A DNA stretch of 64,000 bases from Amblyomma americanum (lineage: Eukaryota; Arthropoda; Arachnida; Ixodida; Ixodidae): the NCBI RefSeq assembly GCF_052857255.1, contig NW_027526500.1:186001-250000 (forward strand), written 5' to 3'. Shown here one piece after another: positions 37,780 to 50,129 of this stretch (position 1 is the stretch's first letter; each line of letters starts with the position of its first letter). The notes below the pieces were generated by a model, which did not search any database, was not told the origin of the DNA, and saw only the letters and a program-made list of their open reading frames with translations. Made by a program: the position numbers and the translations under genes.

Positions 37780-40700
37780 TGTATTAAGCAAGAATACATG
37801 CTTTTCGCGCAGTTATAAGAGAAAAAGTTTTGACGAGTATCACGTGGAACACTTGTAATACCGATGTGTTGTGATTTAGCTCGTTTCGGTTTAAAACAGC
37901 TTGTTTCGCTGTATTAAGCAAGAATACATGCTTTTCGCGCAGTTATAAGAGAAAAAGTTTTGACGCGTATCAGAGGAACACTTGTAAGACCGATGTGTTG
38001 TGATTTAGCTCATTTCGGTCTAAAACAACTTGTTTCGCTGTAATAAGCAAGAATACATGCTTTTCGCGCAGTTATAAGAGAAAAAGTTTTGACGCGTGTC
38101 ACAGGGACACTTGTAAAACCGATGTGTTCAGATTTAGCTCGTTTCGGTCTGAAACAGCTTGTTTCGTTGTATTAAGCACGAATACATGCTTTTCGCGCAG
38201 TTATAAGAGAAAAAGTTTTGACGCGTATCAGAGGAACATTTGTGAAACCTTTGTGTTGTGATTTAGCTCGTTTCGGTCTAAAACAGCTTGTTTCGCTGTA
38301 TTAAGCAAGAATACATGCTTTTCGCGCAGTTTTAAAAGAAAAAGTTTTGACGCGTATCAGAGGAACACTTGTAAAACCGATGTGTTGTGATTTAGCTCAT
38401 TTCGGTCTAAAACAGCTTGTTTCGCTGTATTAAGCAAGAATACATGCTTTTCGCGCAGTTATAAGAGAAAAAGTTTTGACGAGTATCACGTGGATACTTG
38501 TAAAACCGATGCGTTCAGATTTAGCTCCTTTCGGTCTAAAACAGCTTGTTTCGTTGTATTAAGCAAGAATACATGCTTTTCGCGCAGTTATAAGAGAAAA
38601 AGTTTTGACGCGTATTAGACACTTGTAAAACCGATGTGTTGTGATTTAGCTCGTATCGGTCTAAAACAGCTTGTTTCGTTGTATTAAGCAAGAATACATG
38701 CTTTTCGCGCAGTTATAGGAGAAAAAGTTTTGACGAGTATCACGTGGATACTTGTAAAACCGATGTGTTCAGATTTAGCTCGTTTCGGTCAAAAACAGCT
38801 TGTTTCGTTGTATTAAGCACGAATACATGCTTTTCGCGCAGTTAAAAGAGAAAAAGTTTTGACGAGTATCACGTGGAACACTTGTAATACCGGTGTTGTG
38901 ATTTAGCTCGTTTCGGTCTAAAACAGCTTGTTTCGCTGTATTAAGCAAGAATACATGCTTTTCGCGCAGTTATAAGAGAAAAAGTTTTGACGAGTATCAC
39001 GTGGAACACTTGTAGTACCGATGTGTTGTGATTTAGCTCATTTCGGTCTAAAACAGCTTGTTTCGCTGTATTAAGCAAGAATACATGCTTTTCACGCAGT
39101 TATAAGAGAAAAAGTTTTGACGCGTGTCACAGGGACACTTGTGAAACCGATGTGTTCAGATTTAGCTCGTTTCGGTCTGAAACAGCTTGTTTCGTTGTAT
39201 TAAGCACGAATACATGCTTTTCGCGCAGTTATAAGAGAAAAAGTTTAGACGCGTATCAGAGGAACACTTGTAAAACCGATGTGTTGTGATTTAGCTCGTT
39301 TCGGTCTAAAACAGCTTGTTTCGCTGTATTAAGCAAGAATACATGCTTTTCGCGCAGTTATAGGAGAAAAAGTTTTGACGCGTATCAGAGGAACACTTGT
39401 AAAACCGATGTGTTGTGATTTAGCTCGTTTCGGTCTAAAACAGCTTGTTTCGCTGTATTAAGCAAGAATACATGCTTTTCGCGCAGTTATAAGAGAAAAA
39501 GTTTTGACGCGTATCAGAGGAACACTTGTAAAACCGATGTGTTCAGATTTAGCTCGTTTCGGTCTAAAACAGCTTGTTTCGTTGTATTAAGCACGAATAC
39601 ATGCTTTACGCGCAGTTATAGAAGAAAAAGTTTTGACGCGTATCAGAGACACTTGTAAACCGATGTGTTGTGATTTAGCTCGTTTCGGTCTAAAACAGCT
39701 TGTTTCGTTGTATTAAGCAAGAATACATGCTTTTCGCGCAGTTATAAGAGAAAAAGTTTTGACGCGTGTCACAGGGACACTTGTAAACCGATGTGTTCAG
39801 ATTTAGCTCGTTTCGGTTTGAAACAGCTTGTTTCGTAGTAATAAGCAAGAATACATGCTTTTCGCGCAGTTATAAGAGAAAAAGTTTTGACGCGTATCAG
39901 AGGAACACTTGTAAAACCTTTGTGTTGTGATTTAGCTCGTTTCGGTCTAAAACAGCTTGTTTCGCTGTATTAAGCAAGAATACATGCTTTTCGCGCAGTT
40001 ATAAGAGAAAAAGTTTTGACGCGTATTACAGAGACACTTGTAAAACCGATGTGTTGTGATTTAGCTCGTTTCGGTCTAAAACAGCTTGTTTCGTTGTATT
40101 AAGCAAGAATACATGCTTTTCGCGCAGTTATAAGAGAAAAAGTTTTGAGTATCACGTGGATACTTGTAAAACCGATGTGTTCAGATTTAGCTCGTTTCGG
40201 TCTAAAACAGCTTGTTTCGTTGTATTAAGCACGAATACATGCTTTTCGCGCAGTTATAAGAGAAAAAGTTTTGACGAGTGTCACGTTTAACACTTGTAAT
40301 ACCGATGTGTTGTGATTTAGCTCGTTTCGGTCTAAAACAGCTTGTTCCGCTGTATTAAGCAAGAATACATGCTTTTCGCGCAGTTATAAGAGAAAAAGTT
40401 TTGACGCGTATCAGAGGAAAACTTGTAAAACCGATGTGTTGTGATTTAGCTCGTTTCGGTCTAAAACAGCTTGTTTCGCTGTATTAAGCAAGAATACATG
40501 CTTTTCGCGCAGTTATAGGAGAAAAAGTTTTGACGCGTATTAGAGAGACACTTGCAAAACCGATGTGTTGTGATTTAGCTCGTTTCGGTCTAAAACAGCT
40601 TGTTTCGTTGTATTAAGCAAGAATACATGCTTTTGGCGCAGTTATAAGAGAAAAAGTTTTGACGAGTATCACGTGGATACTTGTAAAACCGATGTGTTCA

Positions 40701-41732
40701 GATTTAGCTCGTTTCGGTCAAAAACAGCCTGTTTCGTTGTATTAAGCACGAATACATGCTTTTCGCGCAGTTAAAAGAGAAAAAGTTTTGACGAGTATCA
40801 CGTGGAACACTTGTAATACCGATGTGTTGTGATTTAGCTCGTTTCGGTCTAAAACAGCTTGTTTCGCTGTATTAAGCAAGAATACATGCTTTTCGCGCAG
40901 TTATAAGAGAAAAAGTTTTGACGAGTATCACGTGGAACACTTGTAGTACCGATGTGTTGTGATTTAGCTCGTTTCGGTCTAAAACAACTTGATTCGCTGT
41001 ATTAAGCAAGAATACATGCTTTTCGCGCAGTTATAAGAGAAAAAGTTTTGACGCGTATTAGAGAGACACTTGTAAAACCGATGTGTTGTGATTAGCTCGT
41101 TTCGGTCTAAAACAGCTTGTTTCGTTGTATTAAGCAAGAATACATGCTTTTCGCGCAGTTAAAAGAGAAAAAGTTTTGAGTATCACGTGGAACACTTGTA
41201 ATACCGATGTGTTGTGATTTAGCTCGTTTCGGTCTAAAACACCTTGTTTCGCTGTATTAAGGAAGAATACATGCTTTTCGCGCAGTTTTAAAAGAAAAAG
41301 TTTTGACGCGTATCAGAGGAACACTTGTAAAACCGATGTGTTGTGATTTAGCTCATTTCGGTCTAAAACAGCTTGTTTCGCTGTATTAAGCAAGAATACA
41401 TGCTTTTCGCGCAGTTATAAGAGAAAAAGTTTTGACGAGTATCACGTGGATACTTGTAAAACCGATGTGTTCAGATTTAGCTCCTTTCGGTCTAAAACAG
41501 CTTGTTTCGTTGTATTAAGCAAGAATACATGCTTTTCGCGCAGTTATAAGAGAAAAAGTTTTGACGCGTATTAGAGAGACACTTGTAAAACCGATGTGTT
41601 GTGATTTAGCTCGTTTCGGTCTAAAACAGCTTGTTTCGTTGTATTAAGCTAGAATACATGCTTTTCGCGCAGTTATAGGAGAAAAAGTTTTGACGAGTAT
41701 CACGTGGATACTTGTAAAACCGATGTGTTCAG
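37780..41732. repeat. Large higher-order block, third copy (6,827 bp offset)
   Basis: Third member of the 24 kb / 31 kb / 38 kb series. It keeps the GATGCGTTCAG (38,508), CTCGTATCGG (near 38,650), ACCGGTGTTG (near 38,889) and TTTTCACGCAG (near 39,090) markers in the same order and spacing as the middle copy. The match fails near 41,732, where GGTCAAAAACAGCC appears instead of GGTCTAAAACAGC. Confidence 0.87.
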
Positions 41733-43110
41733 ATTTAGCTCGTTTCGGTCAAAAACAGCCTGTTTCGTTGTATTAAGCACGAATACATGCTTTTCGCGCA
41801 TTTAAAAGAGAAAAAGTTTTGACGAGTATCACGTGGAACACTTGTAATACCGATGTGTTGTGATTTAGCTCGTTTCGGTCTAAAACAGCTTGTTTCGCTG
41901 TATTAAGCAAGAATACATGCTTTTCGCGCAGTTATAAGAGAAAAAGTTTTGACGAGTATCACGTGGAACACTTGTAGTACCGATGTGTTGTGATTTAGCT
42001 CGTTTCGGTCTAAAACAACTTGATTCGCTGTATTAAGCAAGAATACATGCTTTTCGCGCAGTTATAAGAGAAAAAGTTTTGACGCGTATTAGAGAGACAC
42101 TTGTAAAACCGATGTGTTGTGATTAGCTCGTTTCGGTCTAAAACAGCTTGTTTCGTTGTATTAAGCAAGAATACATGCTTTTCGCGCAGTTAAAAGAGAA
42201 AAAGTTTTGACGAGTATCACGTGGAACACTTGTAATACCGATGTGTTGTGATTTAGCTCGTTTCGGTCTAAAACACCTTGTTTCGCTGTATTAAGGAAGA
42301 ATACATGCTTTTCGCGCAGTTTTAAAAGAAAAAGTTTTGACGCGTATCAGAGGAACACTTGTAAAACCGATGTGTTGTGATTTAGCTCATTTCGGTCTAA
42401 AACAGCTTGTTTCGCTGTATTAAGCAAGAATACATGCTTTTCGCGCAGTTATTAGAGAAAAAGTTTTGACGAGTATCACGTGGATACTTGTAAAACCGAT
42501 GTGTTCAGATTTAGCTCCTTTCGGTCTAAAACAGCTTGTTTCGTTGTATTAAGCAAGAATACATGCTTTTCGCGCAGTTATAAGAGAAAAAGTTTTGACG
42601 CGTATTAGAGAGACACTTGTAAAACCGATGTGTTGTGATTTAGCTCGTTTCGGTCTAAAACAGCTTGTTTCGTTGTATTAAGCTAGAATACATGCTTTTC
42701 GCGCAGTTATAGGAGAAAAAGTTTTGACGAGTATCACGTGGATACTTGTAAAACCGATGTGTTCAGATTTAGCTCGTTTCGGTCAAAAACAGCTTGTTTC
42801 GTTGTATTAAGCACGAATACATGCTTTTCGCGCAGTTAAAAGAGAAAAAGTTTTGACGAGTATCACGTGGAACACTTGTAATACCGATGTGTTGTGATTT
42901 AGCTCGTTTCGGTCTAAAACAGCTTGTTTCGCTGTATTAAGCAAGAATACATGCTTTTCGCGCAGTTATAAGAGAAAAAGTTTTGACGAGTATCACGTGG
43001 AACACTTGTAGTACCGATGTGTTGTGATTTAGATCGTTTCGGTCTAAAACAACTTGATTCGCTGTATTAAAAGAATACATGCTTTTCGCGCAGTTATAAG
43101 AGAAAAAGTT
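40650..43110. repeat. 8-monomer tandem repeat (1,031/1,034 bp), ~2.4 copies
   Basis: GGTCAAAAACAGCC at about 40,716 recurs at about 41,747 (1,031 bp), and GCTAGAATAC at 41,648 recurs at 42,682 (1,034 bp). The 3-base difference is explained by GTTTTGAGTATC in the first copy where the second has GTTTTGACGAGTATC. Private changes are CGCGCATTTAAAAG near 41,797, TTATTAGAG near 42,450 and TATTAAAAGAAT near 43,066, the last a 2-base loss. This block gives one extra round of copying relative to 34-35 kb. Confidence 0.87.
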
Positions 43111-44711
43111 TTGACGAGTATCACGTGGATACTTGTAAAACCGATGTGTTCAGATTTAGCTCGTTTCGGTCTAAAGCAGCTTGTTTCGTTGTATTAAGCA
43201 AGAATACATGCTTTTCGTGCAGTTATAAGAGAAAAAGTTTTGACGCGTATTAGAGAGACACTTGTAAAACCGATGTGTTGTGATTAGCTCGTTTCGGTCT
43301 AAAACAGCTTGTTTCGTTGTATTAAGCAAGAATACATGCTTTTCGCGCAGTTAAAAGAGAAAAAGTTTTGACGGGTATCACGTGGAACACTTGTAATACC
43401 GATGTGTTGTGATTTAGCTCGTTTCGGTCTAAAACAGCTTGTTTCGCTGTATTAAGCAAGAATACATGCTTTTCGCGCAGTTTTAAAAGAAAAAGTTTTG
43501 ACGCGTATCAGAGGAACACTTGTAAAACCGATGTGTTGTGATTTAGCTCATTTCGGTCTAAAACAGCTTGTTTCGCTGTATTAAGCAAGAATACATGCTT
43601 TTCGCGCAGTTATAAGAGAAAAAGTTTTGACGAGTATCACGTGGATACTTGTAAAACCGATGTGTTCAGATTTAGCTCGTTTCGGTCTAAAACAGCTTGT
43701 TTCGTTGTATTAAGCAAGAATACATGCTTTTCGCGCAGTTATAAGAGAAAAAGTTTTGACGCGTATTAGAGAGACACTTGTAAAACCGATGTGTTGTGAT
43801 TTAGCTCGTTTCGGTCTAAAACAGCTTGTTTCGTTGTATTAAGCAAGAATACATGCTTTTCGCGCAGTTATAAGAGAAAAAGTTTTGACGAGTATCACGT
43901 GGATACTTGTAAAACCGATGTGTTCAGATTTAGCTCGTTTCGGTCAAAAACAGCTTGTTTCGTTGTATTAAGCACGAATACATGCTTTTCGCGCAGTTAA
44001 AAGAGAAAAAGTTTTGACGAGTATCACGTGGAACACTTGTAATACCGATGTGTTGTGATTTAGCTCGTTTCGCTCTAAAACAGCTTGTTTCGCTGTATTA
44101 AGCAAGAATACATGCTTTTCGCGCAGTTATAAGAGAAAAAGTTTTGACGAGTATCACGTGGAACACTTGTAGTACCGATGTGTTGTGATTTAGCTCATTT
44201 CGGTCTAAAACAGCTTGTTTCGCTGTATTAAGCAAGAATACATGCTTTTCGCGCAGTTATAAGAGAAAAAGTTTTGACGCGTGTCACAGGGACACTTGTG
44301 AAACCGATGTGTTCAGATTTAGCTTGTTTCGGTCTGAAACAGCTTGTTTCGTTGTATTAAGCACGAATACATGCTTTTCGCGCAGTTATAAAAGAAAAAG
44401 TTTAGACGCGTATCAGAGGAACACTTGTAAAACCGATGTGTTGTGATTTAGCTCGTTTCGGTCTAAAACAGCTTGTTTCGCTGTATTAAGCAAGAATACA
44501 TGCTTTTCGCGCAGTTATAGGAGAAAAAGTTTTGACGCGTATCAGAGGAACACTTGTAAAACCGATGTGTTGTGATTTAGCTCGTTTCGGTCTAAAACAG
44601 CTTGTTTCGCTGTATTAAGCAAGAATACATGCTTTTCGCGCAGTTATAAGAGAAAAAGTTTTGACGCGTATCAGAGGAACACTTGTAAAACCGATGTGTT
44701 CAGATTTAGCT
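43111..44711. repeat. Block matching 35.1-36.7 kb at offset 7,989 bp
   Basis: AAAGCAGC at 43,173 and GTTTCGCTC at 44,067 match 35,184 and 36,078 (offsets of 7,989 bp). The TAGCTTGTTTCGG variant near 44,321 matches 36,332. Around 44,650 two additional monomers appear relative to 36.66 kb; the GTTTTGAGTATC marker shifts to 44,914 against 36,669. No gene is visible in this stretch. Confidence 0.83.
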
Positions 44712-47420
44712 CGTTTCGGTCTAAAACAGCTTGTTTCGTTGTATTAAGCACGAATACATGCTTTACGCGCAGTTATAGAAGAAAAAGTTTTGACGCGTAT
44801 CAGAGACACTTGTAAAACCGATGTGTTGTGATTTAGCTCGTTTCGGTCTAAAACAGCTTGTTTCGTTGTATTAAGCAAGAATACATGCTTTTCGCGCAGT
44901 TATAAGAGAAAAAGTTTTGAGTATCACGTGGATACTTGTAAAACCGATGTGTTCAGATTTAGCTCGTTTCGGTCTAAAACAGCTTGTTTCGTTGTATTAA
45001 GCACGAATACATGCTTTTCGCGCAGTTATAAGAGAAAAAGTTTTGACGAGTATCACGTTTAACACTTGTAATACCGATGTGTTGTGATTTAGCTCGTTTC
45101 GGTCTAAAACAGCTTGTTCCGCTGTATTAAGCAAGAATACATGCTTTTCGCGCAGTTATAAGAGAAAAAGTTTTGACGCGTATCAGAGGAAAACTTGTAA
45201 AACCGATGTGTTGTGATTTAGCTCGTTTCGGTCTAAAACAGCTTGTTTCTCTGTATTAAGCAAGAATACATGCTTTTCGCGCAGTTATAGGAGAAAAAGT
45301 TTTGACGCGTATTAGAGAGACACTTGCAAAACCGATGTGTTGTGATTTAGCTCGTTTCGGTCTAAAACAGCTTGTTTCGTTGTATTAAGCAAGAATACAT
45401 GCTTTTGGCGCAGTTATAAGAGAAAAAGTTTTGACGAGTATCACGTGGATACTTGTAAAACCGATGTGTTCAGATTTAGCTCGTTTCGGTCAAAAACAGC
45501 CTGTTTCGTTGTATTAAGCACGAATACATGCTTTTCGCGCAGTTAAAAGAGAAAAAGTTTTGACGAGTATCACGTGGAACACTTGTAATACCGATGTGTT
45601 GTGATTTAGCTCGTTTCGGTCTAAAACAGCTTGTTTCGCTGTATTAAGCAAGAATACATGCTTTTCGCGCAGTTATAAGAGAAAAAGTTTTGACGAGTAT
45701 CATGTGGAACACTTGTAGTACCGATGTGTTGTGATTTAGCTCGTTTCGGTCTAAAACAACTTGATTCGCTGTATTAAGCAAGAATACATGCTTTTCGCGC
45801 AGTTATAAGAGAAAAAGTTTTGACGAGTATCACGTGGATACTTGTAAAACCGATGTGTTCAGATTTAGCTCGTTTCGGTCTAAAACAGCTTGTTTCGTTG
45901 TATTAAGCAAGAATACATGCTTTTCGTGCAGTTATAAGAGAAAAAGTTTTGACGCGTATTAGAGAGACACTTGTAAAACCGATGTGTTGTGATTAGCTCG
46001 TTTCGGTCTAAAACAGCTTGTTTCGTTGTATTAAGCAAGAATACATGCTTTTCGCGCAGTTAAAAGAGAAAAAGTTTTGACGAGTATCACGTGGAACACT
46101 TGTAATACCGATGTGTTGTGATTTAGCTCGTTTCGGTCTAAAACAGCTTGTTTCGCTGTATTAAGCAAGAATACATGCTTTTCGCGCAGTTTTAAAAGAA
46201 AAAGTTTTGACGCGTATCAGAGGAACACTTGTAAAACCGATGTGTTGTGATTTAGCTCATTTCGGTCTAAAACAGCTTGTTTCGCTGTATTAAGCAAGAA
46301 TACATGCTTTTCGCGCAGTTATAAGAGAAAAAGTTTTGACGAGTATCACGTGGATACTTGTAAAACCGATGTGTTCAGATTTAGCTACTTTCGGTCTAAA
46401 ACAGCTTGTTTCGTTGTATTAAGCAAGAATACATGCTTTTCGCGCAGTTATAAGAGAAAACGTTTTGACGCGTATTAGAGAGACACTTGTAAAACCGATG
46501 TGTTGTGATTTAGCTCGTTTCGGTCTAAAACAGCTTGTTTCGTTGTATTAAGCAAGAATACATGCTTTTCGCGCAGTTATAGGAGAAAAAGTTTTGACGA
46601 GTATCACGTGGATACTTGTAAAACCGATGTGTTCAGATTTAGCTCGTTTCGGTCAAAAACAGCTTGTTTCGTTGTATTAAGCACGAATACATGCTTTTCG
46701 CGCAGTTAAAAGAGAAAAAGTTTTGACGAGTATCACGTGGAACACTTGTAATACCGATGTGTTGTGATTTAGCTCGTTTCGGTCTAAAACAGCTTGTTTC
46801 GCTGTATTAAGCAAGAATACATGCTTTTCGCGCAGTTATAAGAGAAAAAGTTTTGACGAGTATCACGTGGAACACTTGTAGTACCGATGTGTTGTGATTT
46901 AGCTCATTTCGGTCTAAAACAGCTTGTTTCGCTGTATTAAGCAAGAATACATGCTTTTCGCGCAGTTATAAGAGAAAAAGTTTTGACGCGTGTCACAGGG
47001 ACACTTGTGAAACCGATGTGTTCAGATTTAGCTCGTTTCGGTCTGAAACAGCTTGTTTCGTTGTATTAAGCACGAATACATGCTTTTCGCGCAGTTATAA
47101 GAGAAAAAGTTTAGACGCGTATCAGAGGAACACTTGTAAAACCGATGTGTTGTGATTTAGCTCGTTTCGGTCTAAAACAGCTTGTTTCGCTGTATTAAGC
47201 AAGAATACATGCTTTTCGCGCAGTTATAAGAGAAGAAGTTTTGACGCGTATCAGAGGAACACTTGTAAAACCGATGTGTTCAGATTTAGCTCGTTTCGGT
47301 CTAAAACAGCTTGTTTCGTTGTATTAAGCAAGAATACATGCTTTTCGCGCAGTTATAAGAGAAAAAGTTTTGACGAGTATCACGTGGATACTTGTAAAAC
47401 CGATGTGTTCAGATTTAGCT
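44712..47420. repeat. 21-monomer tandem block, copy 1 (2,709 bp)
   Basis: Directly followed by a second copy at offset 2,709 (21 x 129). Shared rare markers are TTTCTCTGTATT near 45,246 (partner near 47,955), ATCATGTGGAAC near 45,699 (partner near 48,408), TTAGCTACTTTC near 46,381 (partner near 49,090) and AAAACGTTTTG near 46,457 (partner near 49,166). I noticed no difference between the copies at the places compared, so the event looks recent. Confidence 0.92.
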
Positions 47421-50129
47421 CCTTTCGGTCTAAAACAGCTTGTTTCGTTGTATTAAGCACGAATACATGCTTTACGCGCAGTTATAGAAGAAAAAGTTTT
47501 GACGCGTATCAGAGACACTTGTAAAACCGATGTGTTGTGATTTAGCTCGTTTCGGTCTAAAACAGCTTGTTTCGTTGTATTAAGCAAGAATACATGCTTT
47601 TCGCGCAGTTATAAGAGAAAAAGTTTTGAGTATCACGTGGATACTTGTAAAACCGATGTGTTCAGATTTAGCTCGTTTCGGTCTAAAACAGCTTGTTTCG
47701 TTGTATTAAGCACGAATACATGCTTTTCGCGCAGTTATAAGAGAAAAAGTTTTGACGAGTATCACGTTTAACACTTGTAATACCGATGTGTTGTGATTTA
47801 GCTCGTTTCGGTCTAAAACAGCTTGTTCCGCTGTATTAAGCAAGAATACATGCTTTTCGCGCAGTTATAAGAGAAAAAGTTTTGACGCGTATCAGAGGAA
47901 AACTTGTAAAACCGATGTGTTGTGATTTAGCTCGTTTCGGTCTAAAACAGCTTGTTTCTCTGTATTAAGCAAGAATACATGCTTTTCGCGCAGTTATAGG
48001 AGAAAAAGTTTTGACGCGTATTAGAGAGACACTTGCAAAACCGATGTGTTGTGATTTAGCTCGTTTCGGTCTAAAACAGCTTGTTTCGTTGTATTAAGCA
48101 AGAATACATGCTTTTGGCGCAGTTATAAGAGAAAAAGTTTTGACGAGTATCACGTGGATACTTGTAAAACCGATGTGTTCAGATTTAGCTCGTTTCGGTC
48201 AAAAACAGCCTGTTTCGTTGTATTAAGCACGAATACATGCTTTTCGCGCAGTTAAAAGAGAAAAAGTTTTGACGAGTATCACGTGGAACACTTGTAATAC
48301 CGATGTGTTGTGATTTAGCTCGTTTCGGTCTAAAACAGCTTGTTTCGCTGTATTAAGCAAGAATACATGCTTTTCGCGCAGTTATAAGAGAAAAAGTTTT
48401 GACGAGTATCATGTGGAACACTTGTAGTACCGATGTGTTGTGATTTAGCTCGTTTCGGTCTAAAACAACTTGATTCGCTGTATTAAGCAAGAATACATGC
48501 TTTTCGCGCAGTTATAAGAGAAAAAGTTTTGACGAGTATCACGTGGATACTTGTAAAACCGATGTGTTCAGATTTAGCTCGTTTCGGTCTAAAACAGCTT
48601 GTTTCGTTGTATTAAGCAAGAATACATGCTTTTCGTGCAGTTATAAGAGAAAAAGTTTTGACGCGTATTAGAGAGACACTTGTAAAACCGATGTGTTGTG
48701 ATTAGCTCGTTTCGGTCTAAAACAGCTTGTTTCGTTGTATTAAGCAAGAATACATGCTTTTCGCGCAGTTAAAAGAGAAAAAGTTTTGACGAGTATCACG
48801 TGGAACACTTGTAATACCGATGTGTTGTGATTTAGCTCGTTTCGGTCTAAAACAGCTTGTTTCGCTGTATTAAGCAAGAATACATGCTTTTCGCGCAGTT
48901 TTAAAAGAAAAAGTTTTGACGCGTATCAGAGGAACACTTGTAAAACCGATGTGTTGTGATTTAGCTCATTTCGGTCTAAAACAGCTTGTTTCGCTGTATT
49001 AAGCAAGAATACATGCTTTTCGCGCAGTTATAAGAGAAAAAGTTTTGACGAGTATCACGTGGATACTTGTAAAACCGATGTGTTCAGATTTAGCTACTTT
49101 CGGTCTAAAACAGCTTGTTTCGTTGTATTAAGCAAGAATACATGCTTTTCGCGCAGTTATAAGAGAAAACGTTTTGACGCGTATTAGAGAGACACTTGTA
49201 AAACCGATGTGTTGTGATTTAGCTCGTTTCGGTCTAAAACAGCTTGTTTCGTTGTATTAAGCAAGAATACATGCTTTTCGCGCAGTTATAGGAGAAAAAG
49301 TTTTGACGAGTATCACGTGGATACTTGTAAAACCGATGTGTTCAGATTTAGCTCGTTTCGGTCAAAAACAGCTTGTTTCGTTGTATTAAGCACGAATACA
49401 TGCTTTTCGCGCAGTTAAAAGAGAAAAAGTTTTGACGAGTATCACGTGGAACACTTGTAATACCGATGTGTTGTGATTTAGCTCGTTTCGGTCTAAAACA
49501 GCTTGTTTCGCTGTATTAAGCAAGAATACATGCTTTTCGCGCAGTTATAAGAGAAAAAGTTTTGACGAGTATCACGTGGAACACTTGTAGTACCGATGTG
49601 TTGTGATTTAGCTCATTTCGGTCTAAAACAGCTTGTTTCGCTGTATTAAGCAAGAATACATGCTTTTCGCGCAGTTATAAGAGAAAAAGTTTTGACGCGT
49701 GTCACAGGGACACTTGTGAAACCGATGTGTTCAGATTTAGCTCGTTTCGGTCTGAAACAGCTTGTTTCGTTGTATTAAGCACGAATACATGCTTTTCGCG
49801 CAGTTATAAGAGAAAAAGTTTAGACGCGTATCAGAGGAACACTTGTAAAACCGATGTGTTGTGATTTAGCTCGTTTCGGTCTAAAACAGCTTGTTTCGCT
49901 GTATTAAGCAAGAATACATGCTTTTCGCGCAGTTATAAGAGAAGAAGTTTTGACGCGTATCAGAGGAACACTTGTAAAACCGATGTGTTCAGATTTAGCT
50001 CGTTTCGGTCTAAAACAGCTTGTTTCGTTGTATTAAGCAAGAATACATGCTTTTCGCGCAGTTATAAGAGAAAAAGTTTTGACGAGTATCACGTGGATAC
50101 TTGTAAAACCGATGTGTTCAGATTTAGCT
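47421..50129. repeat. 21-monomer tandem block, copy 2 (2,709 bp)
   Basis: Second copy of 44,712-47,420; agreement continues to about 50,160. The junction monomer at about 47,400-47,480 is a chimera. It starts with the CTCCTTTCGG form that precedes CACGAGTACATG elsewhere, and ends with the CACGAATACATGCTTTACG/TAGAAG form that opens copy 1 at 44,750. That hybrid is what an unequal crossover inside one monomer leaves. Confidence 0.92.

Noticed and set aside
47276..47524. 82-codon open frame as a conserved gene because it resembles the one at 2,043
   Set aside because: It is a chimera made at the 2,709 bp duplication junction; both halves are ordinary monomer sequence.
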